30,405 nucleotides of DNA, taken from positions 1 to 30,405 of the forward strand of contig JAHIVS010000380.1 of assembly GCA_018816605.1 (NCBI GenBank). Reading direction: 5' to 3'. Position 1 is the first letter of the stretch; the number at the start of each line of letters is the position of its first letter. The notes under the pieces were generated by a model, which worked only from the letters and a program-made list of their open reading frames with translations, was not told the origin of the DNA and ran no database searches. Below are positions 22,700-30,405 of this stretch, one piece after another. Source of the stretch: Pseudomonadota bacterium. Lineage in GTDB: Bacteria; Desulfobacterota; Desulfobacteria; Desulfobacterales; Desulfobacteraceae. Position numbers and translations under genes: made by a program.

Positions 22700-23980
22700 A
22701 TGAACAAGGTTTTTGTGGTCATTGTTTTTTTTGCATTTATCTTTGCCGGATTTCAGCAGATTTCCAAGGAGTTTTCCCCGCCGTCTCCCATGGAATTGCT
22801 GTCCTCGGCCATGGTGGATTCGGCCGCCAGTGCCGTGGAGCTTGCCATCGGTCTTGTGGGGGTGATGACACTATTTCTGGGGCTGATGAAGGTGGTGGAA
22901 GAGGGGGGAATGCTTTCGATCCTGGCAAAACTGATCCGTCCCCTCATGGTCCGGCTCTTTCCCGATGTCCCGCCGGACCACCCGGCCATGGGGGCCATGA
23001 TTCTTAACCTGTCGGCCAATGCACTGGGTCTTGGCAATGCCGCAACCCCCTTTGGCATCAAAGCCATGCAGGCCCTGGATACCTTAAATCCCAACAAAGG
23101 AACCGCCACCAATGCCATGGCCCTGTTCTTGGCCATTAATACTTCCAGTGTCACCCTCCTGCCCACAGGCGTGATCGCCCTCAGGGCTGCGGCCGGCTCT
23201 GCGGATCCTGCCGCCATCCTTCCTACCACCCTGTTTGCCACCATTGGGTCCACCCTTGTGGCCATTATGGCAGCCCGGCTTTTCCAGGGATTTTCTCCGG
23301 GCGGAAGCCGTGTGACAGCGGAGATTCAAACAGCCTCATTGCCCCTGGCGGGCTCTGATTTGCCCCGGGTCAAAGACCAGGGGTATCCTTTCTGGGTGTC
23401 GGGCTTGGCCCTGGTGGGACTTATATCCGTTATTCCCGTTTCCATTCTGTTCGGCGCTTCCTTTTCCCCCTGGATACTTCCCTCTCTCATGGTGGGGTTC
23501 CTCTTGTTCGGCCTGGTCCGGAAGGTCAAGGTGTATGAGGTTTTTGTGGAAGGGGCCAAGGACGGGTTTCAGGTTGCCCTGCGGATTATTCCCTATATGG
23601 TGGCCATTCTGGTCGCCGTGGGCATGCTGAGGGCTTCGGGCGGCCTTGGCATGCTGGTGGAACTTTTGGGCCGGGTGACCGTTCATTTTGGACTGCCCCC
23701 AGAGGCTTTGCCCATGGCCCTGATGCGGCCCCTTTCAGGATCCGGCGCCTACGGGATTATGGCCTCCATCATCAATGACCCGGCCATTGGCCCGGATTCT
23801 TACACCGGCCTTCTGGTCTCCACCCTGCAGGGCTCTACGGAAACCAGCTTTTATGTGATGGCGGTTTATTGCGGGGCGGCTGGGATCCGCAGAATCCGGC
23901 ATTCCCTGGTCGCTGCCCTGACAGCCGATCTTGCCGGTGTGATTTTTGCCGTTATGGCCTGTTCCCTGTTTCTGGTCTGA
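22700..23980 (+). CDS. Fused SpmA-SpmB nucleoside-recognition (Gate) membrane protein
   Basis: A polytopic membrane protein of 426 residues that joins two homologous halves. Residues about 1-195 match spore maturation protein A (MELLSSAMVDSAASAVELAIGLVGVMTLFLGLMKVVEEGG, LNLSANALGLGNAATPFGIKAMQ). Residues about 225-426 match SpmB (SFSPWILPSLMVGF, VEGAKDGFQVALRIIPYMVAILVAVGMLRASGG, MRPLSGSGAYGIM, GSTETSFYVMAVYCG). The genes are separate in spore-forming Firmicutes; the fusion occurs in Gram-negative bacteria that do not sporulate, where the role, probably transport or gating of a small molecule, is unknown. GGGGGGAG lies eight bases before the ATG. It converges on the TrmH-like gene with a one-base gap. 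Confidence 0.93.
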   Translation: MNKVFVVIVFFAFIFAGFQQISKEFSPPSPMELLSSAMVDSAASAVELAIGLVGVMTLFLGLMKVVEEGGMLSILAKLIRPLMVRLFPDVPPDHPAMGAMILNLSANALGLGNAATPFGIKAMQALDTLNPNKGTATNAMALFLAINTSSVTLLPTGVIALRAAAGSADPAAILPTTLFATIGSTLVAIMAARLFQGFSPGGSRVTAEIQTASLPLAGSDLPRVKDQGYPFWVSGLALVGLISVIPVSILFGASFSPWILPSLMVGFLLFGLVRKVKVYEVFVEGAKDGFQVALRIIPYMVAILVAVGMLRASGGLGMLVELLGRVTVHFGLPPEALPMALMRPLSGSGAYGIMASIINDPAIGPDSYTGLLVSTLQGSTETSFYVMAVYCGAAGIRRIRHSLVAALTADLAGVIFAVMACSLFLV

Positions 23981-23981
23981 T

Positions 23982-24539
23982 TCAGGCCGGGCTGCGGCCA
24001 TGCTGTTTTACATATTCGTATAGAATAATGGAGGCAGCCACGCTGACATTCAGGCTCTGGGATTTGCCGTACTGGGGGATGGTCAAGCGGCGTATTTCGG
24101 GAAACAGATCCGGATCAAAACGGATGCCGAATTCTTCATGGCCAAGGATAAAGGCGCTTTTTTCGGGGAGGACCGATGCTGTCACAGAAGTTCCCTGTCC
24201 GGGTTCAAGGATATAGGGGACATATCCCTTGCCCACAATGTCCGTATAGCAGGTGAAAAATTGGTCGTGAAAGATTGCAGGAACCCATTTAAAGGCTCCC
24301 ATACCGGGCGCCGGGTCAAAAAAATCAATGCCCACCAGATGAATTTCCCGGCACCCGAAGGCCTCGGCACTCCTGAATATTTTCCCGATATTGTAGGAAG
24401 GTTTGAGGTGGTCCAGCACAAGGATGCAGTCATGGATCCCGGGGAGGGCCAAATAATTTTTATTCCGCTGTCGCCGGAAACGTCTCTGGGCCATTTCCCG
24501 CTCGGCTTTCATCATTTGTCTTATTTTATGGGGTCCCAT
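23982..24539 (-). CDS. TrmH/SpoU-family RNA methyltransferase
   Basis: A SPOUT-class, S-adenosylmethionine-dependent RNA 2'-O-methyltransferase of 185 residues. Motif 1 is LDHLKPSYNIGKIFRSAEAFG, motif 2 is AFILGHEEFGI, and motif 3 is IPQYGKSQSLNVSVAASIILYEY, which includes the SAM-binding trefoil knot. An N-terminal basic helix (KAEREMAQRRFRRQRNKNY) may help RNA binding. AAAGGA lies before the ATG at 24539. The target, tRNA or rRNA, cannot be told from sequence. Its promoter abuts a 17-base palindrome shared with the divergent thiamine-binding gene. Confidence 0.9.
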   Translation of the reverse strand: MGPHKIRQMMKAEREMAQRRFRRQRNKNYLALPGIHDCILVLDHLKPSYNIGKIFRSAEAFGCREIHLVGIDFFDPAPGMGAFKWVPAIFHDQFFTCYTDIVGKGYVPYILEPGQGTSVTASVLPEKSAFILGHEEFGIRFDPDLFPEIRRLTIPQYGKSQSLNVSVAASIILYEYVKQHGRSPA

Positions 24540-24620
24540 GGGAGTCCTTTGGGTAAAGTTTTTACAGATCCCAGCCTTTGGAGACCATTAGGCCGGGAAG
24601 CATTTAAGTCATAGGGCTCT

Positions 24621-24649
24621 GATATACAGGATCGGCGGGAAAATTGCAA
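24621..24649 (-). promoter_or_regulatory. Promoter of the TrmH-like gene
   Basis: Minus strand TTGCAA (24649-24644), 17-base spacer, TATATC (24626-24621). TTGCAA is self-complementary and is also followed on the plus strand, after 17 bases, by CATACA (24667-24672), so a divergent rightward promoter may share it. Confidence 0.4.
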
Positions 24650-24653
24650 AAAA

Positions 24654-24670
24654 TATGAACCCGGTTCATA
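24654..24670. promoter_or_regulatory. Operator-like perfect palindrome
   Basis: TATGAACC, one central C, GGTTCATA: eight perfectly matched bases each side. It starts four bases beyond the -35 of the TrmH-like promoter and lies inside the spacer of the possible rightward promoter. The GAACC/GGTTC core resembles sites bound by TetR-type repressors. No such regulator is encoded in the window. Confidence 0.5.
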
Positions 24671-24747
24671 CAGAAGCGTTCTCGTTATGGAAGGCAGCCC
24701 CTTGCCCCGAAACAGAGAAATCGGTATAGTGGCCAAAATAAAAAAAA

Positions 24748-24759
24748 GGGGTTAGCCCC
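24748..24759 (-). terminator. Small minus-strand hairpin with T-run
   Basis: On the minus strand GGGG-CTAA-CCCC is followed by a run of about eight T. It lies 17 bases before the thiamine-binding gene start. No leftward gene ends here, so if active it would stop antisense transcription. Confidence 0.25.
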
Positions 24760-24776
24760 AAGAAAAGGAGTCAAGA

Positions 24777-25073
24777 ATGAAGGTTATCATTGATTTGTGC
24801 GTGGTCCCCCTGGGTGTTGGGGTCTCTGTTTCCAGGTATGTGGCCGTCTGCCAGAAAATTATTCAGAAAGCCGGTCTCACATCCGAACTCCATGCCTACG
24901 GTACCAACATTGAGGGGGAATGGGACGCCGTGTTTGATGTGGTAAAACAATGCCACGAACAACTCCATGGCATGGGTGCGCCAAGGATCACCACCACCAT
25001 CAAGGCCGGCACCCGTATTGATCGGGACCAGACCATGGCCGACAAGGTTAAAAGTGTTAAGGAAAAAGGATAG
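24777..25073 (+). CDS. MTH1187-family thiamine-binding protein
   Basis: A small soluble protein (98 aa) of the MTH1187/YkoF-like superfamily (formerly DUF77), ferredoxin-like folds that bind thiamine or related pyrimidines. The pattern is typical: IIDLCVVPLGVGVSVSRYVAVCQKIIQKAGL, ELHAYGTNIEGEWDAVFDVVKQCHEQLHGMGAPRITTTIKAGTRIDRDQT. GGAG lies seven bases before the ATG. It is far from the thi operon and has no TPP riboswitch of its own, but an operator-like palindrome lies about 110 bases upstream. The biological role, whether buffering, salvage or sensing of thiamine, is not established for this family. The hairpin at 25099-25122 follows. Confidence 0.9.
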   Translation: MKVIIDLCVVPLGVGVSVSRYVAVCQKIIQKAGLTSELHAYGTNIEGEWDAVFDVVKQCHEQLHGMGAPRITTTIKAGTRIDRDQTMADKVKSVKEKG

Positions 25074-25098
25074 ACGGGCCCGGCTTCCGGTCATCGGG

Positions 25099-25130
25099 AG
25101 GCAATGGCGCTAATGCTTGCCTGTCTTTAA
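25099..25130 (+). terminator. Terminator after the thiamine-binding gene
   Basis: AGGCAA (25099-25104) pairs with TTGCCT (25117-25122), then GTCTTTAA. A weak T-tract, but the placement 26 bases after the stop and just before a convergent gene end fits. Confidence 0.5.
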
Positions 25131-25567
25131 CTGCCCGGGTCGGGGGAAATCTGTAACACCGCCATGGTCAGACGGGAAACGCAGATCAGTTCTTTTTTTT
25201 CGTTTTCAACACAAATGTCCCAAACCTGGGTTGTTCTTCCCAGGTGGACCGGCCTGGCTGTGCCTGTTACCGATCCGCTTGATATGGATTTCAGGTGATT
25301 GGCCTTGACCTCCAGGCCCACACTATAACGGGATTCGTCCAGGGTCATATGGGAGGCGGCACTGCCAAGGGTTTCGGCCAGAACCACCGATGCGCCGCCG
25401 TGGAGGATTCCCATGGGCTGCACGGTTTTTTTGTCAACCGGCATGGTTGCGCTCAGGAAATCCTCTCCTTTTTCCAGAAATTTTATGTCCAGATGTCCCA
25501 CAATGGACGCTTCCCTGAAGCGGTTCATATCCTCTATTTTAAACTCTTTTTTCCAGATAGATGTCAT
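25127..25567 (-). CDS. Hotdog-fold acyl-CoA thioesterase (PaaI/MenI type)
   Basis: Hydrolyses an acyl- or aroyl-CoA thioester; cytoplasmic, probably tetrameric. The 146-residue single domain has the signature QPMGILHGGASVVLAETLGS, with the catalytic Glu in LAET and the HGG turn, followed by GLEVKANHLKSISSGSVTGTARPVHLGRTTQVWDI. This places it in the PaaI/1,4-dihydroxy-2-naphthoyl-CoA hydrolase (MenI/YdiI) branch; a menaquinone role is possible but no men genes are near. The ATG at 25567 overlaps the DHH gene stop as ATGA, so the two genes are translationally coupled. Confidence 0.92.
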   Translation of the reverse strand: MTSIWKKEFKIEDMNRFREASIVGHLDIKFLEKGEDFLSATMPVDKKTVQPMGILHGGASVVLAETLGSAASHMTLDESRYSVGLEVKANHLKSISSGSVTGTARPVHLGRTTQVWDICVENEKKELICVSRLTMAVLQISPDPGS

Positions 25568-26463
25568 TTTTCTTCCCGGTTGGCTTTCATGATATTCAGT
25601 ATTTGATCTATTTTTTCCTGGGCAATTGCCGTTTCAAGGGTACAGCCGCCGGCACCGGCATGGCCGCCTCCGCCGAATCGGGCCAGCAGATTGCCGATGT
25701 TTACCTTGCATGTTTGATGAAAAATACTGCGGCCGATACTGAGCAGCACCTTGGACTTATCGGGTCCCAGGTAACGTATTTTAACACTGGCAATGGTATC
25801 CGGAAACAGGGAATAGGTCAGGAACCGGTTGCCCGAAGGGACATTGTCAAGGGATCGAAAATCGGTGACGGAAATGTTATCCATAAGCGTGGTGTGGGAA
25901 TGTAAAAACCGGCTGAATTCGGTATTTTCCCGGATCACGCCATTGCAGCGGTCCTGCACTTGGGGATCCTCAAGAATGGTCTCAATGGTCTGTTTTCCCA
26001 GCATGGAGACCAGCTTGTTCCAATAGGCATGGTCACTTTCCCCCCGGTTTTGGATGGTCATGGACAGAAGAAGGTGGGGATCTTTTTCCGGAAACTGCAC
26101 CTGATCTTTTGTCAGATCTGCTGAATCAATCATGTCCGTATGGGCAATCAACTCATCAAACCGGCCGGCAAATTTTCCCTGCTGCCGATAGTGGTGAAAA
26201 ATAACACCGGCAGCAGACGGGGCAATGCCGAAGGCGCCTTTGACCTCTTTGTCGGGCCGGTTGGAGACATGGTGGTCAAACCAGAGGGAACACCTGGGGT
26301 CATAGGGAAGATTGGCAATGATATCCCCTGTTCTGATGATGGCTGTTTTGTTCTGGATGTCACCGGGTTCAACCCAGTAGATATCGGAATCAATGGTTTC
26401 AGCCTCATGGAGAAGAACGGCACAGACAATGCCGTCAAAATCCGGTCTTGTTACTATTCTCAT
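25564..26463 (-). CDS. DHH-family phosphoesterase
   Basis: A metal-dependent phosphoesterase of 299 residues. The N-terminal DHH domain has DFDG near residue 8, FDHH near residue 63 and further acidic residues (HTDMIDSADL). The C-terminal DHHA1 substrate-binding domain has the GGGGHAGAGG loop near residue 270. Family members degrade short RNA, pAp, cyclic dinucleotides or polyphosphate; the presence of a c-di-GMP cyclase elsewhere in the window does not identify the substrate. The start follows AAGGGCAATAC. It overlaps the downstream thioesterase gene by four bases. Confidence 0.92.
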   Translation of the reverse strand: MRIVTRPDFDGIVCAVLLHEAETIDSDIYWVEPGDIQNKTAIIRTGDIIANLPYDPRCSLWFDHHVSNRPDKEVKGAFGIAPSAAGVIFHHYRQQGKFAGRFDELIAHTDMIDSADLTKDQVQFPEKDPHLLLSMTIQNRGESDHAYWNKLVSMLGKQTIETILEDPQVQDRCNGVIRENTEFSRFLHSHTTLMDNISVTDFRSLDNVPSGNRFLTYSLFPDTIASVKIRYLGPDKSKVLLSIGRSIFHQTCKVNIGNLLARFGGGGHAGAGGCTLETAIAQEKIDQILNIMKANREEK

Positions 26464-26732
26464 GTATTGCCCTTAAATATGGTGGGTTGATGGAAACCTG
26501 CTGAAAAATAGTATTCATTTTGGTCTTCTGGATACGCTCTATTGATAAAACATAAGCGCAAATTTTTCAAGATTGTTTTTATAGAAGGCGTGGGAAGGGT
26601 GTCGGGCACCAAGTCACTGAAGTGGTCTCTTTAGCGGTTTCCCCTTGACCCTCCCGGGGTTTTTGTGGTCTATATGGATGTAATGTTCTGTCGGTCTCTT
26701 TCTTTTCATGGGGTTTTTAGGAAATAGGGGCA

Positions 26733-29030
26733 ATGAAAAAACTGAATCTTCATACCATCGAAAATGAATTTTTCAACGGGGGAAACCCCTGGAAAAAACT
26801 GCTGGCCACCTCCCTTGATCTGCTTGGGGCCAAACAGAGCGGGATTTTATACGGTACCAATGGGACCAAGATCAAATTTTTACCCACCAATATGTGGGAC
26901 CGCGGGATACTCAACAAATTGAACGGAAAAGGCGTGAGCGGCTTTTTTCTTAGACTTTTCGGCACTTACATCGTGGCGGCAAGAAAACTGAGCCCTGTCC
27001 TTTTTTATAAGACGGCACCGGGTGGGGAACGCCAGGAGAATGACGGCATTATCGCCTATGTTTTGAGAAATTGCGCAGATTATTACAAAAAAGGGATCAG
27101 TGTTATTATCTGCCCGGATACGGCACGGTTTGTCCGTGAAACAACAGACATCAACGGCTACCATTATATCCCCTTTTTTATTTACGACGGTATCCGGATG
27201 AATCGGCCGGAAAACGGAATAAAGGTGGATACCCGGATTGTAAAACATTTCAAGTCGAGCAATTCCATTTATATCATCCTGCCGGATTACGGTATCCTTG
27301 TCCTCAATACGGCGGATATCACCCTGCTTGAGACCCGGGACAATCGGTTCGCCAGGGAAAAAGAACTCAGGGAACGCCTTGACCTGCTGATCAAACTGGT
27401 TGAAACCTCTTCCCTTAAGTATCTTGGACAATTAAAGGGCAAAAAGGGGGCTGAACTCCTTTGGCGGAAGGAGGCCCATCTGCGCAAGGCCTATTTTGAT
27501 CTGGCGGAAAATGAAAGAAAGTTCAGGGATCTCTATGAACATGCCCCCATTGCCTATTTTTCCCTGGACCCTGGCGCAAATATTATCCAATGCAACCTGG
27601 AGTCCTGTCTGCTGCTGGGATACGATAAGCCTGAATTAATCGGGAAAAACGGTCAACACCTGTTTGGCAGTCAGGAAGATGACGATCACAATTTCCATTC
27701 AATTCTGCAGGCACTTGAACAAGGGGGCAATGTCAAAGACATGGAACTTGACATGGTCCGAAAAAACAAAGAGAAGGTCTGGGTAAGCCTTTCCATTGAT
27801 GCCATCCGGGATAAAACAGATAAGATTGTGGAGATTCGGGTCATGGCAATGGATATTTCCCGGAGAAAGACCTTGGAAAAGCAATTGTTCCATGCCCAGA
27901 AAATGGAAGCAATCGGGACCCTTGCCCGGGGCATTGCCCATGATTTTAACAATGTGCTGTCCCCCATATCCGGTTATGCCCAGATGTTGCTCATGGATAC
28001 CGAGAATAGGGGGACGGAAAAAGAACACATCCGCATTATTCTCGAATGTGCCCGGCATGCCAAGGATCTGGTCAACCAGATCCTTACCTTCAGCCGTCAG
28101 AAGGAACATCGGCGGGTTCTTGTAAAGGCCCATGACATGGTGGAGGAGGCCATGGGACTTGCCGGGGCTTTTCTGCCATCCTCCATACGGGTCAATATCA
28201 AAGCGGACAAAGATTGCGGGTATATCATGGCAGACCCCATCCAGATGAACCAATTGATTATGAATCTTGTGACAAATGCCTTTCATGCCATGGAAGAAAA
28301 GGGCGGGGTCCTGGACGTCTCCCTGGTAAGGGTCCAGATTCGCCCGACGGCCCAGGGGAAAGAGGGCATAAAACCCGGTCCCTATGTTTGCCTGACCGTG
28401 GAAGACAACGGCTGCGGTATTGACAAGGATATCCTCCCCCATATATTTGAACCCTATTTTTCCACCAAGGAAGAGGGAAAGGGATCCGGCATAGGACTCT
28501 CGGTTGTCCATGGTATTGTTGAAAGCCATGGGGGCTATATCCGGGTTGACAGCTGCAAGGGCAAGGGGACCAAGTTTGCCGTCTATTTCCCGGTCTGCCG
28601 GCATCGGGGGGATGCCTGGGAAGAGATCCGCTCAAACCTGAGTGTGGAACCGGGAACGGAGCAGGTTTTGCTTGTGGATGATGATGAAAAGGTTGCCATC
28701 ATGCACACCCACATGCTTGAAAGGCTGGGGTATGGCGTCACCTGCTTTACCGACAGCCTGAAGGCCCTGTCCGCCTATTCCCAAACTCCCAAAGGCTTTG
28801 ATGTGGTCATTACCGATTTGACCATGCCGGATTTAAGCGGATTTGACCTGGCAAAAAAAATCTGTGAAATCAATCCCGATCTGCCGGTTATCCTGTGTAC
28901 CGGTCTGGGAGACGCTATCGACAAACACCAGGAGGATGCCTCCCGGATCAAGGGGTTTTTAAGCAAACCAGTTGAAATAAAGGCATTGTCAGCCACCCTC
29001 AGACGTATTCTGGATACCCATTCTGTCTGA
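26733..29030 (+). CDS. Soluble PAS hybrid histidine kinase (PAS-HisKA-HATPase-REC)
   Basis: No membrane helices. Residues about 1-235 form an N-terminal input region with alternating strands and helices ([44 protein letters not shown]), GAF-like by pattern only. A coiled coil follows, then a PAS domain at about 260-375 ([25 protein letters not shown]), HisKA with H403 ([17 protein letters not shown]), HATPase ([37 protein letters not shown]) and a receiver domain with D695 (VITDLTMP) and SKPVE. Architecture is that of NtrB-type orphan hybrid kinases; no output domain. The 269-base gap before it holds only weak promoter-like elements (TTGACC near 26644). Confidence 0.94.
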   Translation: MKKLNLHTIENEFFNGGNPWKKLLATSLDLLGAKQSGILYGTNGTKIKFLPTNMWDRGILNKLNGKGVSGFFLRLFGTYIVAARKLSPVLFYKTAPGGERQENDGIIAYVLRNCADYYKKGISVIICPDTARFVRETTDINGYHYIPFFIYDGIRMNRPENGIKVDTRIVKHFKSSNSIYIILPDYGILVLNTADITLLETRDNRFAREKELRERLDLLIKLVETSSLKYLGQLKGKKGAELLWRKEAHLRKAYFDLAENERKFRDLYEHAPIAYFSLDPGANIIQCNLESCLLLGYDKPELIGKNGQHLFGSQEDDDHNFHSILQALEQGGNVKDMELDMVRKNKEKVWVSLSIDAIRDKTDKIVEIRVMAMDISRRKTLEKQLFHAQKMEAIGTLARGIAHDFNNVLSPISGYAQMLLMDTENRGTEKEHIRIILECARHAKDLVNQILTFSRQKEHRRVLVKAHDMVEEAMGLAGAFLPSSIRVNIKADKDCGYIMADPIQMNQLIMNLVTNAFHAMEEKGGVLDVSLVRVQIRPTAQGKEGIKPGPYVCLTVEDNGCGIDKDILPHIFEPYFSTKEEGKGSGIGLSVVHGIVESHGGYIRVDSCKGKGTKFAVYFPVCRHRGDAWEEIRSNLSVEPGTEQVLLVDDDEKVAIMHTHMLERLGYGVTCFTDSLKALSAYSQTPKGFDVVITDLTMPDLSGFDLAKKICEINPDLPVILCTGLGDAIDKHQEDASRIKGFLSKPVEIKALSATLRRILDTHSV

Positions 29031-29060
29031 TCGGATTTTGGGGTTAAGGGCTATTGTTTT

Positions 29061-29885
29061 TTATGCCATTCGGGCGATGATCTCCCCCAGAAGACAATTG
29101 ATTTTGGGCGATGCCTTTTTGGCTGTATCCACCACCGCTTCCAGAGTGGTGGGCTCCGGGGCATCGGGATCATTGATATTGGTAATCAGGGAAAGTCCCA
29201 GTATTTTCATGCCTGCATGGACCCCGGCAATGGCTTCCATGATGGTGGAAAAACCGACGGCATCAGCGCCGATGGCCTTTAAAAACCGTGTTTCCCCAGG
29301 GGTTTCCAGGCTGGGTCCCAGCAGTCCCGTGTAGATCCCTTCCCTGAGGGCGATCCCGCTGGCAGCGGCTGCCTGCCGGGCAAGCGCCATGAGATGCGGA
29401 TCATAGACCCGGGTCATGTCCGGGAACCGGATCCCCCATCCAGGTTCTTCCGGGCCTGCCAGGGGATTTTTCCCGGTCAGGTTGATGTGGTCCCGGATGA
29501 GCATGATATCTCCGGCAGAATAGTTTAGGTTAATTCCGCCGGCAGCATTGCTTAAGATAAGGGTCCGGATATTGAGTTCCTGCATCACCCTGACAGGAAA
29601 ACTGACCTGGCGCGGGGTGTAGCCTTCATAGAGGTGAAACCGTCCCTGCATGACCAGCAGGGATTTGCCGGCAAGGGTGCCGTATACAAGGCAGCCCCTG
29701 TGGCTTTCAACCGTGGTCCGGGGAAAATGGGGAAGGTCGCTGTAGTCCATTTTCCAAATGACATCCAGGGAGGTCAGGGTCTCCGACAGGCCGGTGCCGG
29801 TTAAAAAACCGATATCCACTGATGTTTTCAGGTGGGGTTTTATAAAGGCACTGGTCTCCATTACCTGTTGCCGGGTTGTGTCCAT
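29061..29885 (-). CDS. Purine nucleoside phosphorylase (trimeric, PNP-I type)
   Basis: Phosphorolysis of purine nucleosides to free base and ribose 1-phosphate in purine salvage. The 274-residue protein has the PNP/MTAP layout: FLTGTGLSE near the N-terminus, VMQGRFHLYEGYTPRQVSFPVRVMQ (phosphate-binding Arg and His), LILSNAAGGIN, IMLIRDHINLTGKNPL, GLLGPSLETPGETRFLKAIGADAVGFSTIMEAI, and the base-site Asn in LITNINDP. It has AVGFS where most relatives have AVGMS. AAGGAAAA precedes the ATG. The 199-base region upstream is rich in inverted repeats. It converges on the third hybrid kinase. Confidence 0.95.
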   Translation of the reverse strand: MDTTRQQVMETSAFIKPHLKTSVDIGFLTGTGLSETLTSLDVIWKMDYSDLPHFPRTTVESHRGCLVYGTLAGKSLLVMQGRFHLYEGYTPRQVSFPVRVMQELNIRTLILSNAAGGINLNYSAGDIMLIRDHINLTGKNPLAGPEEPGWGIRFPDMTRVYDPHLMALARQAAAASGIALREGIYTGLLGPSLETPGETRFLKAIGADAVGFSTIMEAIAGVHAGMKILGLSLITNINDPDAPEPTTLEAVVDTAKKASPKINCLLGEIIARMA

Positions 29886-29901
29886 TTTTTTTCCTTAATT
29901 A

Positions 29902-29920
29902 CCCAACTTTTGGGCGTTGG
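29902..29920 (-). repeat. Alternative small hairpins in the PNP leader
   Basis: CCCAA (29902-29906) pairs with TTGGG (29910-29914), or alternatively CCAAC (29903-29907) with GTTGG (29916-29920). The two stems are mutually exclusive and lie 17-35 bases before the PNP start codon. Confidence 0.35.
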
Positions 29921-29932
29921 CTTTGCAGGAGC

Positions 29933-30011
29933 GGGCCGGGCTTTTTTATTATGCCTTTGATCAATATCCCATTATCAGACTGAACAAAATGCAATAAAGA
30001 AAGCCTGGCCC
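29933..30011. repeat. Long imperfect inverted repeat upstream of PNP
   Basis: The arm 29933-29947 (GGGCCGGGC then six T) pairs with 29997-30011 over 15 positions with two G-U wobbles when read as plus-strand RNA; on the minus strand these two become C-A mismatches. The loop is 49 bases. Confidence 0.4.
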
Positions 30012-30032
30012 CACATAAAATCAATAATAGGT

Positions 30033-30065
30033 AAACCTGATAGGATGGCATTTATCAGGTTTTTT
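30033..30065. terminator. Hairpin after the cysteine-desulfurase-family gene
   Basis: AAACCTGATA (30033-30042) pairs perfectly with TATCAGGTTT (30053-30062). It starts about 22 bases beyond the stop of the leftward gene ending at 30085. The better T-run (30060-30065) is on the plus strand; on the minus strand only TTT ends the stem, so termination of the leftward gene is likely but not certain. Confidence 0.55.
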
Positions 30066-30084
30066 GTATAAAAGAAATGAAAAA

Positions 30085-30405
30085 TCAGCGTTTTTTTGCG
30101 GCGAATTCGGCAATCTCCGATATTGCCTGGATGGCATGGGCTACATGTGCCGGGGTGTTAAAGGGGCCAACCCCCATTCGCACAGTGCCGTGAAGCTTGT
30201 CGGTTCCGATTTGTTCATGGACCAGGGGAGCGCATTGCAGGCCGGCTCTACAGGCAATGTTGTAATCCCCGTCCAGGAGGGTGGCGGTGTCGACGGCTTG
30301 GAATCCCTGGATATTAAAACTCAAGACGCCGATGTGGTCGGTCAGGTCATCGGCACAATAGGTGACCACATTCTTGATTTTTTCCAGGCCGTTTCTGAGT
30401 TGCTC
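30085..30405 (-). CDS. Cysteine-desulfurase-family aminotransferase class V (C-terminal part)
   Basis: The last 106 residues of a PLP-dependent NifS/SufS-like enzyme; the start is beyond the right edge. EQLRNGLEKIKNVV is followed by IGVLSFNIQGFQAVDTATLLD, then IACRAGLQCAPLVHEQIGT, which carries the cysteine corresponding to the active-site Cys of the family (RxGxxCAPL), and finally GTVRMGVGPFNTPAHVAHAIQAISEIAEF. This pattern best fits the group-II-like desulfurase family proteins common in anaerobes. A sulfur-donor role for thiamine or iron-sulfur assembly is possible but not shown. It is followed by a strong hairpin (30033-30062). Confidence 0.93.
   Translation of the reverse strand, partial: EQLRNGLEKIKNVVTYCADDLTDHIGVLSFNIQGFQAVDTATLLDGDYNIACRAGLQCAPLVHEQIGTDKLHGTVRMGVGPFNTPAHVAHAIQAISEIAEFAAKKR

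Noticed and set aside
27699..28604. 301-codon open frame on the minus strand inside the third kinase gene
   Set aside because: The plus strand carries all kinase motifs over the same bases (H403, N-box, G-boxes). The antisense frame is a by-product of codon bias, with no family motif.
1..30405. CRISPR array, tRNA, rRNA, insertion sequence, prophage or defence island
   Set aside because: No spaced direct repeats, no transposase, integrase, phage or restriction genes and no tRNA-like cloverleaf were seen on reading; the gene content is metabolic and regulatory.

Overview
The window looks like chromosomal DNA from a sulfate-reducing deltaproteobacterium of the Desulfobacteraceae type. This is inferred from the gene mix and protein flavour: a thiS-G-H-F-E-C thiamine operon with short-form ThiF and ThiC, a fused SpmA-SpmB protein in a region with no sporulation genes, several membrane or soluble hybrid histidine kinases, and TSUP and hotdog proteins. 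I see no rRNA, tRNA, CRISPR array, insertion sequence, prophage or integrase. It reads as core/housekeeping chromosome rather than a mobile island.

Layout. 1-2600: the first codons of a leftward gene run off the left edge; then a divergent 314-base spacer, a small conserved hypothetical protein, a diguanylate cyclase behind a consensus sigma-54 promoter, and an HD-domain protein. 2650-7000: a six-helix hybrid histidine kinase overlaps panC; facing them is a mobB/secreted LPP20-like pair. 7200-10420: an Lrp/AsnC regulator, a PLP-dependent transsulfuration-type enzyme and a LysE/ArgO-type exporter form a plausible amino-acid control, breakdown and efflux module, followed by a GNAT acetyltransferase. 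10590-15400: a consensus promoter and TPP riboswitch drive thiS, thiG, thiH, thiF, thiE and thiC, nearly all touching or overlapping. This covers the thiazole sulfur carrier and its activation, thiazole synthase, tyrosine lyase, the coupling enzyme and pyrimidine synthase; thiD and thiL are not here.

15400-20360: a lipoprotein metallophosphoesterase, a 60-residue seven-cysteine zinc-ribbon protein, a YhdH/AcuI-type oxidoreductase and a second hybrid kinase with a structured leader. 20430-24540: a leftward nadE-TSUP-ybaK operon, diverging from a fused SpmAB membrane protein; a TrmH-family methyltransferase faces it. 24540-30405: an MTH1187-type thiamine-binding protein behind an operator-like palindrome, a DHH phosphoesterase/hotdog thioesterase pair, a third hybrid kinase, a purine nucleoside phosphorylase behind an intergenic region rich in inverted repeats, and the C-terminal part of a cysteine-desulfurase-family protein cut by the right edge.

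I did not find an obviously new multi-gene system. The most useful non-routine signals are regulatory: the sigma-54 promoter and upstream palindromes of the cyclase, twin ATCTG/CAGAT palindromes before the transsulfuration enzyme, a hairpin that hides a strong Shine-Dalgarno beside a five-codon ORF upstream of a kinase, the palindrome beside the thiamine-binding gene, and terminator-like hairpins with no gene to terminate.
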